Shown: positions 11,789 to 23,310, counted from the stretch's first letter. The stretch is 64,000 bases of DNA from Phoronis australis (GCA_002633005.1 NMRA01000877.1:47421-111420); one strand, 5' to 3'. Notes: a model not told the origin generated them from the sequence alone. A program made the numbers and translations.

Positions 11789-13362
11789 TTAAAGGAGAAT
11801 GCCACCCGATTTAATTAGTCTTTTATACCGTTTTAATCGGTCTATATCCACATCGCCTCTTATACGGTCAACCTCACCTTGCCGAGAGGTGTCGCGTTAA
11901 CCTGTGAGGAAGGTGAGAACCGACGCAGCGACGTCTGTGGTTCATCTGCAGAGTGAATGTCGCTATATTGCGGTACATCGATCGTTCCCGCTTGTCCGAA
12001 CTATGGAGCTTCGAAGAAAGCGGGTATATCGCGTTTTCGACTTCCTCGAAAGCCCCAAATGCTAAGGAAGTGGCTTGCGGTGGTGAAGAATGAAAGGTAC
12101 GCTGTTAATAACAAGTGAAACATCTCCGTGTCTGATCTCTGACAAAATGCGGCTTACCAAAAACTATTCATCACTTCCATTGCCTGTGAATGTACACCGC
12201 GCCTCTCTAGTATTTCTTAATTGATCAGTGTATTCAGGTTCGAACTGATAGCCTGTGAAACCTAACGATCCGACCCTTAAAGTCTTCGTCGGATGAGCTC
12301 TTGACTAAGTCGGGATTGGCGCCGGGCGAGTTGCCATGTACACGTTTATTATTCTGCGTTGTTTCAAAATGAATTATTCTCATCCTAACCAATGCTTATA
12401 TGAAACTGAAACCAAGCCTGTCTCATATTAGATACAATTTATAATGCCTAGGAGTGCTCGTGAGTGCAAATGTTTTGAGAAGCCAGCAGTGAATAAACCA
12501 CTGCGTTACCGGCTTCTGATGTCGGCAACAAAGGTAACTGACCGGGCACCGAGTCCGTGTGAGCGCATGCTAATTCAGTGTTTGCTGACAGAAAGCTGTT
12601 GTGAAACAATTACTCGATTTTATATACATGTACTATGGTCACTTGTTAGGGGAATCTTTAGTTAGAAATGCAAATACATTATTCAAATCATTGTTACTGT
12701 ACAACATTTGCCATGACGGTCTGTGGAAGGTGAACATGACTTTGCGGCCCCCGACCATTAAGTAGGTTTTCAGTTTCGCTGCTAATTCGCATAAATAACT
12801 ACGCGCACATTATTTCTTTGGTTCACCATTAAAGTCTTTTCGTGACTGGAGGTTTAGTTTCCAACTCAAGCTGGTTTATGTCCGTGCCAGACCCGGCGGC
12901 CGCGACGGGCCTGATCGGGTTCCGTGCCACTGGATGGGATAACGAGCGTTTTGTGTGTTTAGAACTCAAAAAATCACAAGTATAAACAACACAGATCTAG
13001 GTTCTCCTGTCTGTATTTCACGGAAGAATACTGTTCAAATTCATCTCTGAACAGACCCCAAACTCCTTCTACGGACCTTGGTAAAGTGTCCTGCCGAACA
13101 TTGTAGGAAAGTTGTGCCCAAATACCAGTATTTATTGGTGTTAAACGATGAATTCAAGGGATAAGCTGATACCACTAACACGTGTTGTGAACTGCTGAAC
13201 AGAGTGCGTGGGAAACCAATTACGTCATTGGGTAATATCAACACCTCCGTCTGCCGTCGTGTGTCAGGTAACGCAACGGAACCTACCGTTATCGAGTAGA
13301 ACTGCTCGATCTAAATTGATTCAAAATACATAGGTTGTTTTTTGGGTGGCATGCTCCTTTAA
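11789..13362 (+). mobile_element. Complete Kolobok/T2-like DNA transposon with THAP exon (copy D1)
   Basis: TTAA at 11789-11792 and again at 13359-13362 flanks a 1566-bp body that begins AGGAGAATGCCACCC and ends GGGTGGCATGCTCCT. The 15-bp inverted ends differ at one base. TTAA target duplication, ends of the type TTAAAGG and a THAP domain are the known marks of the Kolobok superfamily and the related T2 MITEs of Xenopus. The left part carries a THAP-like open frame (11957-12118). The right part is shared with 3219-4035 and 35853-36600. There is no DDE transposase core, so it is non-autonomous, probably an internal deletion derivative. piggyBac also uses TTAA, but its ends differ and it has no THAP domain. 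Confidence 0.78.
11957..12118 (+). CDS. THAP-type zinc-finger exon of the Kolobok-like element
   Basis: An intact 53-codon frame from ATG 11957 to TGA 12116-12118. It begins MSLYCG and contains ACPN, KKAGISRFRLPRKPQ and WLAVVKNERYA. This fits the N-terminal half of a THAP domain: a Cys pair, an aromatic/proline block (F-R-L-P) and the central Trp. The spacing between the two Cys (7 residues) is longer than the usual 2-4. The second half (the Cys-x2-His and HF/CF part) is absent. A GT at 12097 (gaaag|gtacgc) sits where THAP exon 1 often ends, so the domain was probably split by an intron and the second exon lost. A related, frame-broken copy lies at 37205-37339. THAP domains bind transposon DNA. 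No expression evidence is visible. Confidence 0.6.
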   Translation: MSLYCGTSIVPACPNYGASKKAGISRFRLPRKPQMLRKWLAVVKNERYAVNNK

Positions 13363-14112
13363 TATTCGATAACTTAGCCGCGATGTTGAAGGGAACCTAT
13401 TCGCTAATTACTCTGATAATGCATCGATTTCAAAAATTCAATGACGCCTTCCATTTAGTTTCAATTTTAAAACCGGCCACGTTAGCCTTTTGTCTTCTGT
13501 TCGTTTTCTAGACTACGCAAAACAGACTTGTTGGCTTACGATTGCAGTTACCTCATCCAACATGTATAGCGACTAGGTCACTTCAATCCGTGACTGCGTC
13601 ATCAAGCCTTTGAAGTGCAGATGACTTCGCTGAACACTGTGGGGTAAACAGTGCATGCTTTCTCCATTAGCGTGCAAATCCAGTTAGCATAAGATTTGCC
13701 TGTTTCCAAAACCATATATGTTATAACTAAATGTATGCGCTCTCCAAACTTAAAATATGGGGGGCTCGAATTTTTCAGTATGTGTACCTTTTACTAAACA
13801 AAAACGAGGACTTCAAAAAAGAGAAGAAAATGGTATTACGTTTGCGCTGAATTCTTGTGGATTTTCGTCAAGTTTTCCCGGACTTCTTGTTTCTCTTTGG
13901 CGAACTTTTTTGCCTACTTAGGCAAATGGAGGAGCTCGTTCGAGTCCCCAGAGCGGCCCTCGCCTGCATGCGTGCGCGCATGGTTGGTAAGGCCTGTCCA
14001 TTTTCGAAATTCACTATAGGCCTAGCTATTTTCGAAATGAACACAACATATAATAAATTAGTGTCTTGTGATTTAATTGTACTCGGTTTTCTTATAGTGT
14101 GTCATAACCATG
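13363..14112. other. No gene seen; holds repeat G copy 1
   Basis: No recognised coding sequence. The only assignable piece is repeat G (13745-13860), listed separately. Confidence 0.5.
13745..13860 (+). repeat. Short repeat G, copy 1
   Basis: ggggggctcgaatttttca followed by gtaccttttactaaacaaaaacg recurs at 31555-31640 and 44770-44880 in the same orientation, with the common core ctNgaatttttNaNNNtgtggaccttttactaaa. The nature of this repeat is unknown. It may be the end of a larger transposon. Confidence 0.55.
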
Positions 14113-14925
14113 CAGGTATCACTTAATTTTCCTCGGGAATTTGTTTACACCGGCGTTTCTGATTGGCTAGTCGAATTGTGAACAGGCAACACTTTACGCA
14201 AACAAACTGGCATGACTGATGGACTGAAGTGTAAAATGTGATACGTTGTTCAGACAAATCGGTGCTTAAAATTTATGTTCAGGAAATGTGAATCCTAGAA
14301 ATTGTGATCGCGCCTTTTCCGCCGGAGTGCTTCTTTCTACTGTCGACCGAAGGCATTTGCTTACGATACTGTCCTGTATTTATCCAGTATGAATAACGCA
14401 CCGGTTAAATCGGCCAAATGTATTTATTGTACATGTATGTGCTTCAACTACGCGGCTATTAAACATCACTACAGAAACGAAATATTTGCAGCGGCGCCAC
14501 TTGCATGACAAGGCTAAAATCGTTCACAGTCCGCCATTTTTTCATGGTGTTGTAAAGCTAACCAATGACTGCTGAGGTTACGTCATAGACTATATTACAT
14601 GGACCGCCTACTCCGTATACTTTCAATGGACGAAATCTGTGATCTTACGCAAAAGCCCTTACGTCATTATTCACTGGCTACACCTGGCTAAATTTTCTGG
14701 TGCAATTTCCGGCAAGTACGTCGTCTGCTAATCATGGTCGGCTACCGTGTGGCCGGTTGTTCGGCAAAGGAATTAGCGTCCATACCATCCGAAGACCCCA
14801 TAATCGGCTGTGGGAAGAAAAGCTTACTTCTTGTGTCAACGTGAATGGCAGTTGTTTCAGCAATAAGACTTTATACATTTGTTGAAGGCAATTCGAAGAT
14901 GAATGTTTTTAAGAAGCTCTACTAC
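14113..14925 (+). mobile_element. Decayed THAP element, family F, copy 1
   Basis: 14113-14590 matches 52458-52850 (shared aggtatcacttaattttcct, ggtgtttctgattggc, gacaaatcggtgcttaaaat, gttcacagtccgccatttt, aaccaatgactgctgaggtta). 14600-14760 matches the minus strand of 6960-7160. The right part contains a broken THAP frame (14734-14912). The ends are not defined, no TTAA was found, and it looks unrelated in sequence to D1. Confidence 0.65.
14734..14912 (+). pseudogene. THAP-domain pseudogene
   Basis: ATG 14734 starts MVGYRVAGCSAK. After a frameshift at about 14765 the other frame gives GISVHTIRRPHNRLWEEKL, then YIC, a TGA stop and RQFEDECF. Together these follow the order of a THAP domain: N-terminal V-x-GCS, central Trp, then I-C-x2-H-F-E-x-D-C-F. 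Key damage includes the first Cys being Arg (CGT, a CpG-type change from TGT), the zinc-binding His being Gln, an in-frame stop in the ICxxHF box and a frameshift. It is the dead coding remnant of element F. Confidence 0.7.
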
Positions 14926-15088
14926 TTCATCCAGTCCTCACAAATCCATTTTTCTTTTCTCCGTTTTGATGAAAACTATCTGGTAAACTTTTTGACGAAA
15001 ATAGTCCGCTAAATTTCTTCCAAAGGTAGTGAGGCATGAACTCCCGTCCTTACGAGGAACTTCAGTCATAGTCTAGTGAGCGAATTAA

Positions 15089-15424
15089 CCAAATTACTCT
15101 CCGCTGGCCCTGATCAGACGGTTGATCCAACAGAATGCGCAAATTTGGCCAGGATTTGGATCAGCGATTTCAACAAATTCACATCCGTATACAAATAAAT
15201 GGAACGCTGGTAAAACCTTTCACATAAATAAAGATTACATTAATACTTCAGAAATAACCACCTGGACCAGTCAAACTCTATCTCGCAATTCAACAGCAGG
15301 TTACACAATATATGCCGCACAAAATCTCTCGACTGCAGTCTATGAAAATGCAACCAACTTCTTTGAAAACATGGAAAAGGAACACCAGAGGGGTGTGAAG
15401 GTTGTTTTTATTCTTCAATGTTAA
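15089..15424 (+). CDS. Unidentified open frame, possible orphan exon or retro-fragment
   Basis: An open frame of about 111 codons from just after the TAA at 15086 to the stop at 15422. It has no ATG near its start, so it would have to be an internal or terminal exon (AG ends at about 15117 and 15132). The frame reads coding-like, with TSEITTWTSQTLSRNSTAGY, AAQNLSTAVYENATNFFENM and EKEHQRGVKVV, including four N-x-S/T sites. I do not recognise a family and no partner exon was found nearby. It could also be old transposon coding sequence. Confidence 0.25.
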   Translation, partial: PNYSPLALIRRLIQQNAQIWPGFGSAISTNSHPYTNKWNAGKTFHINKDYINTSEITTWTSQTLSRNSTAGYTIYAAQNLSTAVYENATNFFENMEKEHQRGVKVVFILQC

Positions 15425-17589
15425 ATTCTTGTAAGCAGACAAATGTTTTTTACATTTCCGCCTTAAGTCTTAACATTTCTAAACTTAAGCCATTCAAGCG
15501 AACGTTTATGACGAAAACAAAATTCTTCAACCAGTTTTGTAAAGTAATATGCCACCTGTAGGGTACATAATGAGCCAATCCCACTCCTAATGTAACAAAA
15601 GAGTCCCGTGCATAAAGGGTACTAAGTATTGCCCTTATGAAATATTACCGTATTCGCCCTAATAAGCGGCCAGGGCGCTTAGAAAAATCCGCTTCAGGAA
15701 GGGGGCGTTTATTATAGCCCAAAAGTGGTTGAAACCCTGTCTCCGAAACAGGTGAAATCGTAAGCTAGACTTCATCAAATTTACGCTCTGTGACGAATAT
15801 GTAACCTGTGACAGAGTTTCTACAAAACTGCAGTGCATTGCTATCAAACTCTGTAGTCAACTTACGAGCATTTTTCAGAAAATCCCACTGCCAAAAATTG
15901 CCGTGAATCAGGTTTCAAGGTCCTCAGCTTGGTTTAACTATACATTAATAAACCATAACAATGGTTCCAAGTGATCAGTGCATGTGCCTTCGCACGTCTA
16001 ATAAATGTGTATCATGCAGCTCCTGATTTAAACAAAGGTCTGTTTTTTAATTTAATTTTGGTCCGGTATAAATAACGCCACAGACCTGGAAATCCAGCGA
16101 AACACTTCTACCTTACAAATCTGACAATCCCTAGTCTCAGAAAATTTGAGCACCCGGCAAAAGATACTACTGAATGATGAAATTCTGGTGATGATAATCA
16201 CCCACTTTGTTTATTTACTTCACCTCAATTTGAACTACGTGGTAAAATGAAGCCCATTCGAGTAAGCATCATGTGGGTCCCAATGCGAACCCAATATATG
16301 ATAGAACCCAACAAGTTCATGTTACAGTCAAATCAGGATGGGCATAACTAAGGAAATTTACTGTACCAACAGATTGGCCAAATAAGAATAAGGTAAAAAG
16401 TTTTGCTACAGTGCACACGTGCGCGATACTTGGTCTACTATTTTCCCGCCGTAAATGCATGAACCAATCAGATCACCAATGGCGCAAAGTTTTGGAAAAC
16501 AGCTCGAGTTTTAGGGAGTCCTGCTACTGTTCTATTTATTTTCAAAACTTTATTGTGTCACATTTAATTTATTTTCTATTCAACTGAATGAAGCCACCTA
16601 ATATGAATGCTTTCAACACAATTAATGCATTGTAAAAAACAAAAGTTATGCTCTATCAACGTTAGACAAAATCAGTACACCCCTTTCTTAAAATGGGTTA
16701 AAAGTTAGAAAAAAAGGACACAAGTTTCCATCATTTGTAACGTAGATTTTCGACATTGATGTCTGAAGACAGCAGCACCAGGAATCGTACGAAGGCGATG
16801 GTTTTCTAAATTTGATTCGTTTTCGTTGTATGTCTTTTTTCCCTATGGTTCAGGGTTACTTCTGAATCCAGGAACAAGAACTGAAAGAGGCAGGGTTCGT
16901 GATAACGTTGGAGAACGTTAACATTTATATAAGGTCAACTGTCATCGATATTGTCATCTTCTCTGTTTTTATCTAACCTTCCCAGATGAAAACTTGAATG
17001 AAGAGGACCCTGAGTACTTGAGTGAGCATGGTATACCGTGTGATTTATGTTGAATTATTCAACAGTTCTTTTAAGAACCATTTCACGCTATACCTACAAC
17101 CAAGGGCCCTTTTAAGGGCAACTAAACACTTCCCAGAAGAACTGCTCACTTGAGAATGTTGAATTATAAACATGCAAAGGTTAAAATAGTCAAATCGTTG
17201 CAGAGGCGCATTTTTTAATTCGAGCAAAATTGATATTTTTTCTGAACCAAAAACAGATACTCCTTGGAATTTGTGCACAAACATGCTTTCGCAGTTTTCT
17301 CAGTAGGCCTATGCGAACCATAAATCACAAACTGTTCGATAACTATGGTGCTATGCTATTGGGCAAGCAGACGACATAATCAGTCGGCACCGAACTTTGA
17401 ATTTTGTAATTATTTACCAGTAGCATTGCCAAAAGTACCCAGGATACCAACACTTCTGCTATTGAAAGACTTTGAACAGCGTTTCAATGCCGAAATTAAT
17501 ATTAATTTTTTCGTTGTACTGGACAGTAATGTAGATGAAAATATTTCTCGTCAAAATACTCTAACCGGAAACTGTACCAGAAAGGTCAG
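15425..17589. other. No gene seen; one known-type repeat end
   Basis: About 15645-15735 contains taccgtattcgccctaata followed by agcg-ccagggcgctta and gggggcgtttatta, a pattern of imperfect inverted cgcctaataagcg motifs typical of a small MITE. The rest shows no coding, RNA or repeat match. Confidence 0.45.
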
Positions 17590-17755
17590 GCTAGCATGTA
17601 AGAAAATGCCGGAGTTGCGAATCTGTTGTCTATAATCTATGGTTACATCAACCAATGCTAAAGCGCGTGACACTGCGTGTTACCGGCGGGCTGGCTAGGC
17701 AATCTAGGGAATCAGCGAGAGGTGTGGGCCTGTTTCGGGAAAATCACCCGTGCGT
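17590..17755 (+). repeat. Element F fragment, copy 3
   Basis: 17590-17636 matches the reverse complement of 6803-6835 (agattcgcaact-c-acattttc). 17640-17735 matches 52846-52930 (ggttacatcaaccaatgctaaagcg, cactgcgtg, ggctaggca, ccagcgag). It ties the pieces at 6800, 14113 and 52458 to one family. Confidence 0.6.
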
Positions 17756-18809
17756 GTTTGCATTTTAGCACACACGGGACATACTTTTAATTAAACTCAA
17801 TTTTGTCAATACACAGATATGCATTTCGTATAACCGGGAAACGCACTGTGATAATCTGAAGTTACCTCAAAATCGGCCTGTGTATAAGCGCCATCATGCT
17901 TGTACGAAAACTGGCCATTTTAAGACAGCACGCAGCAGGTAGAATGGTGGTGTATCCCCTGGCGTGCGGAGTGTAATAATGACCAGTTACCGATTTTGCG
18001 AACCGTGATAATGATGGACTACTGGAAGAAAAAGTTTGATAATGGGAGTATTTGTTGCAGTTGGAAGGAATTAAAGACATCGACGGCCTCCTAAGGTGTA
18101 TTTATAAAATGTATTTTGTAAGAACGCGACCTTGATGGTTTAGTCAGTGTGAGGCATAATTTCCGAAAAGCTTACGGCGTATGAAGCTGCTATACGAGCT
18201 ACACCGTCTAGGGCCAGTTAGAGACCGGTCACTGTCTAATAGAGACGCTTGAACTGTCATGATATGACCACTGCGCAAAAGTTAGTTCAATGGTCTGCAC
18301 AATATACATATACGTGTTGTGGACTTACCTACCACATGCAGCAGATTAGAATAAACAAGACTGACCACAAAGCAACTTTGTCTGGCAAAAACATCATTAC
18401 GCGAAGCTATTATATAATGTACGTCATAACACCACCGTGGACCTGGAATTGCTGCAATGATATCACTCGTTGGAACTTGCATTCCCGAGACTGAACGCGA
18501 CTGGCTGCAAGAGTTTGCAGTGTGAATATTCTTTGCACGACTAAGTTTTGCTCTAGTGTTGTAGTTACCAAGTCCGGCTCAATTTCATGAATTCAATTTC
18601 ATTTTGTCATTTTGGTTCTCATGTAAATCAATAAGCGAGACGCTTGAAGTACAGCCCAGTGTACCTAACCTGGTTCCCGGGCCTCACACGCTGACGTCAC
18701 GGATAGCTTGTGAATCTAGAGGGTCTGTGCAGGGGACAACAGAGTACTAGGCAGTGATTTCTCGGCACATTTGTCAACAAACTTGACAATTCCACTGGTA
18801 ATTCTTTAA
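17756..18809. other. No gene seen
   Basis: Short frames on both strands only. No splice-bounded or family-matching sequence. Confidence 0.5.
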
Positions 18810-18979
18810 GGGCACTGATACGCTGTAAAATGCAACAATTTCATTATTACAATTTACGTTGCTAAGCCTCTGCTAAAATGTAACAAGTTGTTACATTTTA
18901 GGAGAGGTCTAGCCACGTAAAATGTAACATGGTTGTTACATTTTACGAAATTGTTACATTTCACGGCGTACCAAGGCCC
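18810..18979. mobile_element. Fold-back MITE, 170 bp
   Basis: The region is one large imperfect palindrome centred at 18887. The perfect core is ctaaaatgtaacaa-g-ttgttacattttag (18873-18901). The arms extend outward through cctctg/ggagagg, gcta/tagc and acgctgtaaaatgcaacaattt/aaattgttacatttcacggcgt to gggc/gccc. The right arm contains an extra nested hairpin (18916-18947, cgtaaaatgtaaca/tgttacattttacg) that the left arm has largely lost. Confidence 0.85.
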
Positions 18980-19170
18980 TTTGCCCTGTAAACTGATGGA
19001 TTGTGTTCTTGATCAAGGGAGTGTGGAAGAGACTAGTCACAGACTCAAATTCCGCGAAGGGATACATAAATAAAAGCAAGCACTTCCATCAACCTTCCTC
19101 TATCATAAGCCTTTTATTTAACCAATCGAGACCATATCACCGATAACACAAAGCGAAAATTCCCAGTCAC

Positions 19171-19293
19171 CTGAGATGTAACCTGTTCAACCTTTAGTAA
19201 TGCTCCTATTGATCTTCCTTTGGCCATACCCTTTTGCCTTTGAGGAGGTCTCATTGATAGTATATTTTCCTGTACGTGACCACTCCCAGGGTC
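19171..19293 (-). CDS. Possible orphan exon, 41 codons, unidentified
   Basis: On the minus strand an acceptor (tttctcaaactgcag) precedes GACCCTGGG at 19293, and CTCAG|GTGACT at 19171 makes a donor. The frame between is open in phase 0 and reads DPGSGHVQENILSMRPPQRQ, then KGMAKGRSIGALLKVEQVTSQ. The composition is coding-like, but no domain is recognised and no neighbouring exon was found, so this may be a fragment of a retroposed or lost gene. Confidence 0.25.
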
Positions 19294-20504
19294 CTGCAGT
19301 TTGAGAAACAGATTTCTCCAGTGAATATCAGACATCAAATTTGTTGCCTCCCTATTACAATAGGCCAAAAGTACATTGTAATGCAACTTCTAAACATAGT
19401 TATTGTTGATGCACTTTTTTATTTTGAGGTGCGTAAGGTTACGTAATATTACGTGTGTGAATTGGCTCAAGCTTCTTATTTAACCGACGTTCCGGTTCTA
19501 TCCGGCCTTCTTATCATGTACCGCTACTTTAACGCTAACGAAAGTTTGTTTCTTCATGGAGCCTAGTGAGAGCCAATATTATTGTAGGTTTATGCTGTTT
19601 TTGTTTTTTTTTTTATACTACCGTAGAATGCACTCGCTGTTTCTCGTATTGTACAAGACTGTTTAGCACATTTTATTTTACTGTGTATTTTTATTTTATT
19701 ATAACGCGAACGTATTTCCCGAGACTTATTATTCATTATGTTTGTTTCAGTGAAACCGGCCGTATCGGATTGACAGTATGCAGTCGACGTTAACTACTTT
19801 TGTGAATAAACGTATCATATCCGACTAAAGTATCCCGTGGCTCCTACAGTGTACATACATGATTATGTAAAATCGGTTCAATACACGACACTTGTAGCTG
19901 TTAACAATCTTTATTCCATTCCGTTCGTATCCTCGAAACATACTTGTTACATTCTCAAGTCGAAATAAATTGACCCAGTAATACTACCACAAAGCAAAAG
20001 CTAGTGGAATACGCAGTGGGGCACATTGCAAAGACTGACTAATGGTGGGGGTTGCAAGAATGTCGAGCAAACAATGCGGCATGAACCTGTTTGCTGTTCA
20101 TTCAAAACAGGCTTCTCGAATGCAATCAAAAGGGACTTCAATACTTTCAATCGCAGCACGTCGTGCTCTACATATCTACTGATATGACCTGTTCGCCACA
20201 GTTTCGTGACGAATGATACTTATGATTATGAAAGTACATGTAGGCATGCTAATTAGACCTAATATCCATTTCTCTATTTCAGCGTCTGAACATGCTCTAA
20301 ATAAAAAGGACATGTTGTAAATATCACAAACTCATGGAATATCTGTAAAATAATATGGTATTGAGAGTTTTATCTGGCTTTTTATCTACCAATATCTGGG
20401 AAGGGAGGTATTGTCTTGATAAGACCTGTCTATCACGTAGCTCGGAAGTCACATATTGGAGATTTTGTTTGCAAGTCTATGAATCTATTTATCCTTGTTA
20501 TTTC
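19294..20504. other. No gene seen
   Basis: AT-rich. No supported feature before the LINE start. Confidence 0.5.
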
Positions 20505-23310
20505 ATTGACATTTACGTAATATCTAAAATAGGCATTATGTCTTTAAACTGTAGAGATTTACGAAATTTTCAAAAACGCAAGAATGTTATATTTATTGTC
20601 TCCATGACACACATTTCATAGAATCAGACCATGGCACGAATAGGGCCTAGTGGGGCTTTGACATTTTTGTCAATCCTGGTAGAAGAGAAGCAAGGGGTGA
20701 GGCTATCCTAATTAATAATTATTTTGAATATGATATTACAAATAGTTATAATGATGAAAAGGGGATTCTTTTAATTATTGAAATAGTGATGGAAAAAACT
20801 CAGTTACCCTACATAGCTTGCATATAGGGTCCTAAACAAGAGTCTCCACTTTTTTATCAAAACAACAGTTCGCATCTCTCTGTTCAACTCCGAATTTATT
20901 GTTCTGCGCGGAGATTGGAAATTGGTCCAAGATTATGACCGGGACTGTTTTGGTTATATCAATCTGAACAATCCTCTGGCTAGAAAAACAGTTCTAAATT
21001 TAAAACAAGCATTTAATTTGGTTGATCCTTGGAGAGTCTGTAATCCCGACCGTACCTCTTTTACTTGGAATGGGAAAAACCCCGTTAAGAAATCACGCCT
21101 TGACTCTCTTCTAATTTCCCACGAGTTATCATCTTCGTTAAACGCGCTAGAAATAAACCCAGGCTACTGAACGGATCATTCAGCCATTCGGTTGGAGGTA
21201 AAATTGCACTTTATTGAACGTGGCAAAGGCTTATGTCGTGTTTGACAATATCCAACGATCAGTTCTATAAAGATTTAGAAAAACAATTAAAAATAATATT
21301 TGGGAGGAAAGTGTGACAGAATTAGTCGCAAAACCATGATTCAACATTATGACGCTGGTGGTTGTAAAATGATAGATGTCTGTAAAGGCAATTAAGATAA
21401 CATGGATGCCTAGGATCTTAAAAGCCACAAGTTCTACAGCGGCGTGGTTAAGTCTCATTTCAAACACTGATTTAGTACCAATGGATTATCTAAAATTTGG
21501 GAACTTTTTCCATAAACAAGCCGCTTCTCAAACTGAGAAACTTTTTAGAGGGAACTATTTAGTTTTCTGTGTGATTTCTCTAATATAATAGATCAGGAGG
21601 AAATATCATATCAGTTTGGTATAACACTAATACTTTGATTGGTTGAGAAATTGTGTTTTGGAGAAGATGGTTTGAAATAGGTGTTTCTCAGACCTACTAG
21701 ACGATCATGGATATTTGCTATCTTTTGAAGAATTTTTCAAAAAGTTCAATTTTAGACCAATGTTTTTGAATTTTTAAGGTCTCAGAGAAGCTGTTTGGCA
21801 GAAATGAAAAATCTCAAAAACAGACAAATTGTCCTTCTGTGTACCCTTTATCCCAGTTTATGTGAAATTATTACTTGCAGACAAAAAGGGCAAAAAACAA
21901 ATATACAACATTTTTGTGCTACACAAATATTCTAGGCCTAGGTCTGAGATGAGGTTGCAGACTGAACTTGCTATACCAGACACTATTGAATGGCGGAAAA
22001 TACCTACGTTGTGAACTTCACGCTTGAAGTGAAACTTCGTTGATTTCAGTTTAGACTTTCACATAGGATAATCAGCTGTAACTCTTATCTTGTTAAAATT
22101 GGGGTTAGTAACTCCCCCTTGTGTAAGTCTTGTAAGAGTGAACCTGAGACTTTGCTTCACTTATACTGACAATGTGATACTGTTCAAAAATTTTGGAGCA
22201 GTGTAATGAGGATTGGGTTAGAAGATAACCCAATATTTCCCTGCGTACAAATGTGCATACAGTTTTATTTGGAAACAGATGTAGAAGCCAACCAATTCAA
22301 AATGTAATCGTGTGTCGCAAGTTTCATTTATATAAGCAACGTCTCAATGGTAAACCTCCAAATTTAATTTCATTGACAAAAGAATCTGAACTATGTGATT
22401 TTTGTGAAAAATACATTTATTCAAAAAGTTGGGAAATACAAAAAATTACAAAACAGATGGTCACAAATGCATAATTTAGTAGCAATGTAAGGATATTTCA
22501 TCACTCCAAAATACTCTTTCCCTTTTCAGAGGCAATTATGTTTTTGTCTTAATGTGCTTCTAAAATCCAGTTCAAGTACAATGTATGTTTTTGGCTGTAA
22601 TTTTAAACTTTTCTTTCAATGAATTGTAAAGTAAGGCAAGGGAATTCCAGACCCTTGTCCTTGCTTATGTTGAACTGGGAGAATAAAAAACATAAAAAAG
22701 AGTTTGATCTGCAACGTGATTTTGTGAAAATGAAGTTTTCCCTCAGGACTCTTGTATGGCTTTTTAAACAAGAAAAACCGGAGCTCACTTTCAGTATCGC
22801 ACTGAACGTGAATATTCACTTGCCACAATAGAATCAGTTCTAATGTTGAGTAGTGGCGAGATACATGTAACTTGCGATTGAATTGAAGAAGTCAAAATTT
22901 GGAAGGACCAGTTAGCACTGTTATTTTCTTTAGGGTTTTGTGACGCCAACAAAGATTCAGTGTTCGCAAGGAAACGATACATGCAGTTTTAAGTGATATA
23001 ATTTTGCATGCAGACGAAAAACAATTATATAATAACATGAAGTAAAACCACCAACTGAAACAAAATACCACAAGGTTAGGCAATGCTGTCTGTCAGAGCA
23101 AGCAAAAATACAAACTTCATCAGAAACACTTGAATAGAGTCTTAAGTGGTAGCTTTATAATCTTTCCCCAAAACTGAAGTTAAATTGAATTTTAAAATAT
23201 ATTCTGTACTGTTTTACTGAACATATTTCACCAATTTGGGGCACTTTTGTAATTTAAAGAAGTTTTGACTTGTTCTGTTTAATACATTTGAGCAATAAAG
23301 TTCAAGTTCA
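20505..23310 (+). mobile_element. Decayed non-LTR retrotransposon (LINE, L1/Tx1-like), RT core deleted
   Basis: Coding remnants run in order but in broken frames. 20535-20600 gives MSLNCRDLRNFQKRKNV, the start of an APE endonuclease. 20680-20870 gives a REARGEAILINNYFEYDI-like block and a GPKQESPLFY block. 20920-21200 gives VQDYDRDCFGYINLNN, then SFTWNGKNP, SRLDSLLIS and NPGY-TDHSAIRL, the end of the endonuclease. 21350-21560 gives a KAIKITWMPRILKATSSTAAW-type block from after the reverse transcriptase. 22090-22480 gives SPLCKSCKSEPETLLHLY-CD-VQKFW, the C-terminal zinc-knuckle region. The reverse transcriptase palm with its catalytic Asp pair should sit between endonuclease and C-terminus but is missing; only about 150 bp separate the two blocks. 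Stops and frameshifts are many. An aataaagttcaagttc tail near 23290-23310 may be the 3' end. Confidence 0.75.

Noticed and set aside
11789-13362. P-element or piggyBac assignment
   Set aside because: P elements make 8-bp duplications, which I could not find, and piggyBac lacks THAP. TTAA plus THAP favours Kolobok.
17345-17635. 96-codon frame on the + strand beginning at an ATG
   Set aside because: Its last part lies in element F sequence, there is no domain, and no exon borders were seen.
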